A stretch of DNA of 64,000 nucleotides from Brachionus manjavacas (lineage: Eukaryota > Rotifera > Eurotatoria > Ploima > Brachionidae): positions 8,246,001 to 8,310,000 of the forward strand of contig JAHQIY010000003.1 in the NCBI GenBank assembly GCA_019054805.1, given 5' to 3'. Shown here in pieces: positions 56,511 to 64,000 of the stretch. Position 1 is the first letter of the stretch. Every line of letters begins with the position of its first letter. The position numbers and the translations under genes are program-made. The notes below the pieces were generated by a model that had not been told where the DNA came from, did no database searches, and worked only from the letters and a program-made list of their open reading frames with translations.

Positions 56511-56876
56511 ACCTTAAAACAGAAATTAATTTAAATATTTCTATTTAATGAGATTTTAAAATTCATTACAACATGTTATCATAAATTGTTCAGAAATGAT
56601 TCTCAGTATTTTTTATTGTAAAATTCAACGCGAATGCATATTATTATCGGTAGCATTCAATTCATAACTTAATAGCTGAAAAAATTTTATGTTTGAAGAA
56701 ATGCATTTGATTCAAATAATTTTTTAAGCATGATAATCTTTAAAATGTTTTATAATTAAACCTTTTTTTTAATAATTTCAATTTTCCAATGATATTTGTA
56801 TTATTTTGTAGATTTTTAATATTTCGTTTAAAATTAGAATCTAATCTCAAATTAACAAGTCGCTTGAACAAAAAAG

Positions 56877-56948
56877 TGCGTCAGCCGGGAGTCGAACCCG
56901 GATCCGCTGCTTGGAAGGCAACAATGATAACCGCTACACCACTGACGC
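56877..56948 (-). tRNA. tRNA-Gly (UCC)
   Basis: 72 nt, complete cloverleaf, TCC anticodon. It differs from the two plus-strand Gly genes by G instead of A just after the anticodon arm (AGCAGCGGATCC). Confidence 0.97.
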
Positions 56949-57405
56949 TGTATACTAAATTTCATTTAAATTTTAATAAAAAAGTTTTTTTTAGTTAAGT
57001 AAAAAATTTTTTAAAAAAATTTAACTTCGAATACCAATTTTAGTGATATAATATTTATTTTATTTACAGGATACTTAGATAATTTAAAGGATAGCTTAAA
57101 AATAAAAAAAATTGAAAAATTAAAATGAATTTTTGGTTGAATTATAGCAAAGATTACTGACTGCAATTAACAATTTTCTATTTTTCAAGTCTATCTCGGT
57201 TATTATTAAATTTTACTAGTTGTCGCCTGTTTCTTTGCTACCGGGAATAAATACGAAATTTTACTTATTCTTTTAAATACTTAAACAATTGGCATTTTTT
57301 AACGCCTTCTTCAACTAGTCTTTTAAATTTTTTTTTTTAATTTGAAACAAAGACAAATACAAATTAAAAAAAAAAAATTTTCTTTTGAAGAGTAATTGTT
57401 TTGTT
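56949..57405. other. AT-rich intergenic DNA
   Basis: Nothing recognised. Confidence 0.4.
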
Positions 57406-57409
57406 TTAA

Positions 57410-57669
57410 CACTCGAAGACTTTTTTTTTTTATTACGTTAAGGGTCAAAATAAATAGCTTGGTCTTTTATTTATTTACGAAAAAGGGCAATATTTCTAGT
57501 GGGTCCAAAATACCTTCTTGGTCCCTAACATATAAATTTTTTTCCAGAATAATAAAAAGATTTTCAATCAAAAGTGATTTAATTGTTATTTCTTTTAATT
57601 TTAAATATATTGAGCAGAGAGCAAAATAAGTATCAAAAAGGTTCGTAAAAACTCTTTGGTTTTTGAGTG
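57410..57669. mobile_element. piggyBac-like MITE
   Basis: TTAA (57406-57409 and 57670-57673) flanks a 260-bp unit with inverted ends CACTCGAAGAC and complement of CACTCAAAAAC. TTAA target sites are the hallmark of piggyBac transposons. A 77-codon frame inside shows no transposase motif. Confidence 0.45.
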
Positions 57670-57937
57670 TTAAAAACTTTAAAAATAAAATTTCAAGGTG
57701 AAAATAAAATTTTTTATTTTAAATGTTATTTTAAGAGCATTATAAAATAAAAATCTTATTTTTCTTAAACTGTTAAAAAAATGATAGTCAACGAAATCAA
57801 TAAAAGATTGTGTTGATGACTTTGTCAACTTAAAAAAAGTCTAAGTTAAGACACTTTTCTTTACTAAAGTTAAGTTTATTTTAAAATTTAGGAAAAAAGA
57901 TGGCTTTAATTACATTTAAGTAAAATTTTTCAACAAA

Positions 57938-59220
57938 ATGTTCCGGATGATAAATACTTTGAGCAAAAAAACCTCAATTACAAAAGACGAATTCCAAACT
58001 CTGACCAAAGATTTAAATCTAAATGATTTAATAAATTTTAAAAATTCGAAAAATGGCGATTGTTTAATCCTAAAAGCAGCTAGAGATGGAAATTCAAATC
58101 TTCTAAAAATCGTAAAACAAACTAATCCAAATATGAATTTTAGTGTGACCAACCATGATGGAAAAAATGCTCTACATGAATCATGTCAAAATAGTGATTA
58201 TGAATGTGTTAAATTTTTGGTAGATGACTGCAAAATTGATGTTAACTCACTAAGAAAAGGAGATTGGTAAAAATAAAAATTCTATCTAATTAAGAATTAT
58301 TTTTGTTTTTATTTTCTATTTTTTTTGGACTCCGTTAATGTTGGCGTGTACAAAAGATAATTTAGAAATAATTAAATTTTTGATAGAAAGAAATGCAAGA
58401 ATTGATCAGACGAATAAAGATAAATGGAATGCTTTTATGATTGCTGTTAGGTATTTTAAGTTTTCAGAATTTTAAAAATTTTTTAGATTAAATTTATTTT
58501 AGAGAAGGAAATTTTGAAATTATTAAGTACTTTTTGTCACTTGATAAAAGTCTAGTAGTCCGAACTCGAAGCAGTAATGGAAGAACACCTTGCCACACAG
58601 CATGCTTGCATGGTAATTTGAAAATTTTGAAATTAATGCTTGAAAAAAATGAAGAAAATACAAACCAAATACTAACAGCTAAAGATTCTTGTGGGAGCAC
58701 ACCATTAATGGAAGCAGTGATAGCTGATAATGTTAATATAGTTAAATATTTATTGAAATATGAATGCATTGACATTTTTGATACAGATTATCTTAATAAT
58801 TCGTGTTTACATCTGTCAGCACAATCAGGTTCTTTGGAAGTGTTTAATTCCTTATTCGATATTTTTTTTCACAAAGATAAAATTTCTGATTTGATTGAGA
58901 AATTTTCTCGCCTTAAGAATATGTATTCAATGACTCCTTTACAAAGCGCTGTTAAGGTAAGAACAAAAATTATAATAGTTATGCTTTAAAAATATTTATA
59001 TTATTATTTTTTAAAAAAGAATGGTAAATATGAAGTAGTTAATTTAATTCTTAAAAAACTCTGCAATGAACGGTGTTTTTCGGAAATTTTGGACTTAACT
59101 ATCAAAAATAAGATATTTTCATTGATAAATCAAAGAGATTGTTATGGAAGATCGGCTTATGATATGACATTGTCTTCTAAAAATGAAAAAATTCAAGATC
59201 TTTTAAAAAAGTTTTTTTGA
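57938..59220 (+). CDS. Ankyrin-repeat protein (4 exons, one non-canonical splice site)
   Basis: Exons 57938-58266, 58328-58450, 58503-58956 and 59020-59220 give 368 aa made almost wholly of ankyrin repeats: GDCLILKAARDGNSNLLKIV, GKNALHESCQNSDYECVKFL, W-TPLMLACTKDNLEIIKFL, WNAFMIAVREGNFEIIKYFL, GRTPCHTACLHGNLKILKLM, GSTPLMEAVIADNVNIVKYL, NSCLHLSAQSGSLEVF, MTPLQSAVKNGKYEVV and RSAYDMTLSSK. Repeat phase is unbroken across all three introns. Introns 2 and 3 are GT...AG, but intron 1 (58267-58327) ends in TG where the repeat phase demands the junction (GAT TG|G ACT CCG). It may be spliced at a TG, be a base error, or be damaged. No signal peptide or other domain. Ankyrin proteins bind other proteins; the partner is unknown. 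Confidence 0.78.
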
Positions 59221-59782
59221 TATTATTTTTTTGCAAAAATAAATTTTAAATTAATTAATTAGTCTTTTATTATATTTTTTTATTTCTATTATTTAACTGC
59301 TTCTTTCAGAGAATTAATGATAAAAGCTGATTTTCACTATTAAGTTTCCTTTAATATGTGACTATCAAAAAAATCTTAATTATTATAATCTTTCAAAGGA
59401 TGCATTGTTTTTAAAATCTCATTGTGTGTCTAAGCAAACTTGAAGTGGCCATGGTGTCGTGGTTACTATTGCAATTATCATTGATTTTTTCTTCAAAAAT
59501 TTTTGTCGATTTTTAAAAATTACAAAATTAGAACAAAATAAAATTTAATAAACAATAAAATTTAATATTTATATGTAAATTTTTTTAACTCATTATTTTG
59601 TAATTTAAAATAATTTTCAAAGTTTTACTAAATGAATTTAATTTTAAACCAATTTAGATATTAACCTACTAAATGTTGCTTTTAAATTTTTTCCATCAAC
59701 ATACACTTTTTTTCGTATTTAAATCATATTTATTTTTTTCTATTTAATTTATATGTAATTAAGCTTTTATTTAAAAAAAAAT
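59221..59782. other. AT-rich intergenic DNA with a possible tRNA relic
   Basis: Around 59447-59480 GGCCATGGTGTCGTGGTTAC resembles a tRNA 5' half/A box, but no anticodon or T arm follows. Confidence 0.3.
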
Positions 59783-59854
59783 TGCGTCAGCCGGGAGTCG
59801 AACCCGGATCCGCTGCTTGGAAGGCAACAATGATAACCGCTACACCACTGACGC
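59783..59854 (-). tRNA. tRNA-Gly (UCC)
   Basis: Same G-type sequence as the 56877 copy; cloverleaf complete. On its own strand an A/T-rich flank with TTTTTTTT follows (AATTTTTTTT). Confidence 0.97.
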
Positions 59855-60096
59855 TCCCTAACAAAATATTTTTTTAAGTGCTTTACGAAATTTATTTATC
59901 CAACCTTTCAATAATTGTGGAAAATAAATAGACATTTTTATATAGATTCCGGTAAATAACTAAAAGTTAAAGAGAAACTTTGAAAATTGAATTTTTTTTC
60001 AATCATATACTTCTCAGTAAATTACCAAAATAGAAATTCAGTCAATATCAAAAAATTTATTTTGCTTCGATATTTTTAATAAAAAAATTAAAAAAA

Positions 60097-60168
60097 CTCC
60101 GTGACGGGGAATTGAACCCCGGTCTCCCGCGTGACAGGCGGGGATACTCACCACTATACTATCACGGA
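60097..60168 (-). tRNA. tRNA-Asp (GUC)
   Basis: Seventh identical Asp copy; TTTTTT terminator follows on the minus strand. Confidence 0.97.
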
Positions 60169-61107
60169 TTCTTCTGAAAAGAAATTTTATCAATCACAAA
60201 AAAGATATCTAGTTTAAGTAATATTATCATTAATATTAAGCTAATTTTTAATTTTTTTCCATTTTTGGATTTTGTGCCGCTTAAATTAAAAAATTCCTTT
60301 AAACGTCTATTAAAAATTTTCATTTTTTTAAATTTAATGAAGCAGCAATATTCAATTAAAACTTTATGAACAAATAATTCTTTAAAATCTTTTTTTAACG
60401 AATGTATCAAGAGTTTAGTCAATTATAGTACGTATTAGATGGTCAACGGCACATTCCCCAAACCTGAATTACCGGTTAAAAAAATAAATATTTTGCAAAT
60501 TGAAGTTGATGATCAAATTTGAATGACCACACTCCATTAAAACAAAGTTTTTAAATAATTTTTGATTTAAAATTTTATTGCAAGAGAATATTTACAAGGT
60601 AAATAGCCAATGTTAAACTGAATTATTTCTTTATCCAAACACCCTAATAAAATCCAATTTAGCCTAAAGTGCGATTAGTTTAGATGACGCAGGTGAATAC
60701 TGTTTACTCCGTTTGAGATTGCATTAGTACTTCCAAATTTTTTTCTTCAGTATTTTCGCCAATATTATTTAAAAAATTAAACCAAACATATAATATCTAT
60801 ATTTTAATATATGCTTGGCATTAAAAATTGTCTTTTATATCAAATATTTGCCAATTCGGCAAGGTAGACTGCAATTAACCCTTAACCCATTAACCATATT
60901 AACTTCAGATAATCCACAAATGATAAAAATCAAAAGATTCAAGCAGATCATTCAAGAATTGGACTTAGTATTGACCTTTGTGACATTCAAGTGTAAGCAT
61001 TTTTCTCAACCTGTCACTAATTATTTCTTGCCATTATATCCCGAAAATAAATAACTTAATTGGGAAAAATGAATTATTTTATTTTGAGAAATTTATTTGA
61101 AAAAAAC
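60169..61107. other. AT-rich intergenic DNA
   Basis: No convincing gene. A 79-codon frame at 60815-61054 starts at TTG and shows no recognised domain. Confidence 0.35.
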
Positions 61108-61179
61108 TGCGTCAGCCGGGAGTCGAACCCGGATCCGCTGCTTGGAAGGCAACAATGATAACCGCTACACCACTGACGC
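61108..61179 (-). tRNA. tRNA-Gly (UCC)
   Basis: Third G-type Gly copy, identical to those at 56877 and 59783; followed on its strand by TTTTTTC. Confidence 0.97.
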
Positions 61180-61429
61180 TTAATATTTCAATGCTAAAAA
61201 TAATATGTAGAAAAATATAATTTATGAGCGTATTTTGAGAAAAATATACTTTAAGAAATAATCATTAGTTTAAAAATATATTTTAACAAGAAATGAAATT
61301 CATTTAGTAAAACTTCAACAATTAGATCATCGATGTCTAAAGTAGAAAAAAAATCTTAATAATTTCTTTAAGAAAAGTAAATTTTTTATTTTGAAAATAA
61401 TGTGAAAAAGTAAAATTCAAAAAATTTAA

Positions 61430-61634
61430 GTTTAAACTAAAATTCTTTTTTAAAAATTTTTGTTTTAAATAAAATTCTTTTTTAAAAATTTTTGTTTTAA
61501 ATAAATTTTCGCCTGAAAATAATTTAGTTTACTTCAGTGGACTCAAGTCAAAGTGACTATTACTTTAACCCAAAAATGATCTCAAACGATCTTTAACGAT
61601 TCCGACTTTAAAGTTTGACTTTTGACCAACTCTG
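61430..61634. repeat. MITE-family end with 33-bp tandem duplication
   Basis: AAATTCTTTTTTAAAAATTT with the following TTGTTTTAAAT is repeated twice in tandem (61438-61503). The right end TTTGACTTTTGACCAACTCTG (minus its first base, 61615-61634) is the complement of the CAGAGTTG end at 42383 and 22814. Confidence 0.5.
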
Positions 61635-61877
61635 GTTAAATGTTCTGATGATGACAGCTTTTCCAAAAAAAATTTTAATTATTAATTTATTTATTATAAT
61701 CACAGGGCATTCTAAAATTCGCACTGCAAGTTTGATTTGAAATGGAATAAAATAAAATGAATTATAATAACTGAAAAATTTTAAGTTTTTTATTTAAAAA
61801 AAAAATATATAATTTAATAAATTTCTGCTTTTTTTAATGAGTTAATTTTAAATTTTTAAAAAAATTTCAAATGTAAC

Positions 61878-63386
61878 TTAAAAATCTATTATTTGATTAA
61901 ATAATTCTAAATCATTATGCAAAATCTCAAAAATAATTAAAGCATATTCTTCATATTTTAACAGGATTTTTTTAAAAGTTTTTTGAAGGAAAAATACATA
62001 GATCCCGATTGCAAATGGAATTGAAGCTAATGAAACTATACTTAATAACCCGATGGAAACTTTTGTTGAAGATGGTATTAACTTAATGATGTCATCAAAT
62101 AGATTGGCAAGACAAGCACCAATAGAACCAAGTGATAGAATTTTTTGGCTGAAATTAATGAAAAAATTTTTTATTTTGTCTTTTATATTACTTGATTCAT
62201 TATTATCAAATGAGTCACTAATCAAATCCATACTATTAATTACTTGGTCGTTGTCTATTTTTTTAAATATAATCTGTAACATTTGTATTTTTCCTCTATT
62301 GTTAGAAATTGAATCAGGATCATTCGATAATTTTTCTCGCAAGTCACTAATACCAAAATTTTCCATGAACTTCATTTTTAAATTTTTTATTATTTCATTT
62401 TCACTGATATTTTTAGCTGTTGGAATGTGGCTCAAAAGCGTATCAAGACCTGGTAATAGATTTACTGCAGTATTTCCGGCCATTTTTAGCTTAGTTTCTG
62501 TATCTTTGAATAAATCTGTAAGCAAATATTTTTTCTTTAATCTAATAATCCTTTCAGAAAAAGGATCAAGCAAGTCGATGTTGAAATCCTTTATTTTGGC
62601 AAATACTAAATATTTTTCGATTTCAGTCTTAAGACGAGCTCCGTCTTTTGAATAGCATTCATTTAAAAAATCCTCTTTGTGTGATGTTATAAAATAAAGC
62701 GAATTTTTGATTATTTTTTGTTTATAACTCTCCAATTTAAATATGTCTGAATTGAACATTTTAATATCCTTTAAAAAACTACTGAAAACCATTTTATTAT
62801 CTATTGTTTTGCAAATAACATCAGCCTCTTTGTTTATGCATTCGATTAAATCTTTTTTATTATCATTATATTGTTGATCAAAAGCTTTCTTTTTGCTAAA
62901 ATTTCCAGTCAATTCTTTGATTTTTTTTTCTAAAAAATCATCCATTTTATTGTACACAAAAAAAAGGAGCACATTTTTTTCTTCATATTTTTTAGCTTTT
63001 TCCAATTCTTCACTTAAAAGTCTATTGTCAGTAATAAAAATAATCGCATCAAACTCACTGATTGAACAATTCTTTTTAACATCATTCAAAATAGCATCAA
63101 TGTCAGAATTTTTGTTGTCCATAAATCCCATTGTATCAAAAAAGTTTATTTCAATTTCAACTTTCGAATAAGAAATCTTGTAACCAAATTTAGCGTACTT
63201 TTTTTCAATTTCACAACATTCAGCTCCGGCTTTTTCTCTAGCTGAAATAATGTCTTTACATGCTAAATTTCGAAATGCATTGATAAAAGAGCTCTTTCCC
63301 ACGCCAGTTTTTCCAATCACAGCAATATTTAATAAATTTTTCAACACTTTTTCTTCTTGCTCGGGGGTGAATTTTTTCTTTTCCAT
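61878..63386 (-). CDS. IRG-like (immunity-related) GTPase
   Basis: An intronless 502-aa gene. G1 is GKTGVGKSS (25-33) followed by FINAFR, as in the interferon-inducible IRG family (G-x-GKSSFINAL); G3 is FFDTMGF with D84; G4 is NKMD (146-149). The large helical C-terminal part, including NLLPGLDTLLSHIPTAKN and two hydrophobic stretches (ILSLGSIGACLANLF and IGLLSIVSLASIPFAIGIYVFFL, about 445-470), fits the IRG helical domain with membrane binding. Vertebrate IRGs coat pathogen vacuoles or regulate autophagy; an innate-immune or membrane-remodelling role here is inference. The ATG at 63384-63386 begins MEKKKF and lacks the myristoylation Gly found in GMS-type IRGs. Other possibilities are a septin/AIG1-type GTPase, but FINAFR and the tail favour IRG. 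Confidence 0.8.
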   Translation of the reverse strand: MEKKKFTPEQEEKVLKNLLNIAVIGKTGVGKSSFINAFRNLACKDIISAREKAGAECCEIEKKYAKFGYKISYSKVEIEINFFDTMGFMDNKNSDIDAILNDVKKNCSISEFDAIIFITDNRLLSEELEKAKKYEEKNVLLFFVYNKMDDFLEKKIKELTGNFSKKKAFDQQYNDNKKDLIECINKEADVICKTIDNKMVFSSFLKDIKMFNSDIFKLESYKQKIIKNSLYFITSHKEDFLNECYSKDGARLKTEIEKYLVFAKIKDFNIDLLDPFSERIIRLKKKYLLTDLFKDTETKLKMAGNTAVNLLPGLDTLLSHIPTAKNISENEIIKNLKMKFMENFGISDLREKLSNDPDSISNNRGKIQMLQIIFKKIDNDQVINSMDLISDSFDNNESSNIKDKIKNFFINFSQKILSLGSIGACLANLFDDIIKLIPSSTKVSIGLLSIVSLASIPFAIGIYVFFLQKTFKKILLKYEEYALIIFEILHNDLELFNQIIDF

Positions 63387-64000
63387 TTTAAAATCAAACC
63401 TTAAAGAAATTATTAAATTTTAATGATTCTTGACACGAATAAAGAAAGAAAATCATCTATTAAGTTTGACTAATAATAGTAAAATTAAAATAATCCCGTT
63501 TTGTATTTATCCCAAAAAAAATTAAGGATGATTTCCCGTTTTTTTTTATATCAATTAAAAAACAGGATAATATTCTTACACCAAAATAAATAATTGCAAT
63601 TTTGAAATAAAGATTTCAAGACAGTTAAATTTTTTCTTTTAAATGAAGAAACAATAGTGATACATTTTTTTCATCAATTTTTCATCATTTCTCAACGACT
63701 CAATTTGTTTAAAAAATCATTATTATCCTTTTAAATATATTTGAATTATTCAAAAAAGGATAATCTTAATATTTAAAACCCAAATGTGTGAAAAAAAGTA
63801 AAATTTTCATGCATACACTTTCGATAACTAACTTTGAAAAAAAGTGAAATGTTCATACATATACTAACGATAACTAACTTTAATATTTAATTATATACTG
63901 CTTTAAAAATTGTCTTATTCTAGATTTAATTTAACATAATTTTATGCTGCTTTAAAAATTGTCTTATTCTGGATTATCTTTAACATAATCTAAATATTTA
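63387..64000. other. AT-rich flank with two short tandem duplications
   Basis: CGATAACTAACTTTGAA with its 5' neighbour is duplicated (63793-63838 and 63841-63884), and CTGCTTTAAAAATTGTCTTATTCT is duplicated (63898 and 63948). No gene recognised. Confidence 0.45.

Noticed and set aside
56789-56998. 69-codon plus-strand frame
   Set aside because: Antisense translation of tRNA-Gly 56877.
57396-57629. 77-codon frame
   Set aside because: Lies within the TTAA-flanked MITE and shows no protein motif.
59447-59490. Possible further tRNA gene
   Set aside because: Only a D-arm-like half is visible; no anticodon arm, T arm or acceptor pairing.
60815-61054. 79-codon plus-strand frame
   Set aside because: No ATG start, no recognised domain and no flanking exon; composition is not clearly coding.
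40000-61200. Repeated short sequences suggestive of a CRISPR array
   Set aside because: The repeats are complete tRNA genes, kilobases apart and on both strands in a eukaryotic setting; no short-spacer array exists.
62053-63171. Two plus-strand frames opposite the GTPase
   Set aside because: Shadows of the minus-strand GTPase, whose G1, G3 and G4 motifs are clear.

Overview
The window looks like nuclear DNA from a small, AT-rich invertebrate genome. Genes are of animal type (tartrate-resistant acid phosphatase, cholinesterase-fold esterase, calpain, MAPK15, UBE4A, cytosolic sulfotransferase, RING/B-box protein, IRG-like GTPase), most introns are 32-65 bp with GT...AG ends, and intergenic DNA is extremely AT-rich and full of decayed transposons. 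A rotifer such as Brachionus fits this picture, but that is an inference; a taxon cannot be fixed without a search.

Layout. 0-9 kb is transposon-rich (SWIM-finger fragment, pogo/Tigger-like remnant, a Tc1/mariner element with TA-flanked inverted repeats plus a second sharp-edged copy of its transposase segment, a LINE remnant) and holds two divergent genes: a four-transmembrane protein (minus) and an ACP5-type phosphatase (plus). 10-19 kb holds a secreted esterase-fold protein, a tiny membrane protein, a LINE end, and two tandem paralogues of the four-transmembrane gene. 20-34 kb holds a TIR element, a sulfotransferase, MITE-like repeats, a degenerate LINE, a calpain lacking EF hands, a SINE copy and a PDZ protein. 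34-39 kb is one MAPK15 gene whose 3-kb intron carries LINE debris.

40-61 kb is a dispersed tRNA cluster: seven identical tRNA-Asp(GUC), five tRNA-Gly(UCC) in two sequence types, and one tRNA-Glu(UUC), on both strands, interleaved with a RING/B-box gene, UBE4A, a WD40 gene and an ankyrin gene. Two Asp genes form the arms of a ~178-bp inverted repeat. The right end holds an IRG-like GTPase.

Noteworthy signals: three unrelated genes (calpain, RING/B-box, WD40) each end in a CaaX prenylation box; the ankyrin gene needs a TG instead of AG 3' splice site; a tRNA-derived SINE shares its 3' tail with a LINE remnant in the window; several MITE or foldback families can be delimited by their terminal repeats. 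No operon-like organisation or prokaryotic system was seen. All exon structures below were inferred by reading frames, splice dinucleotides and family motifs, without transcript evidence.
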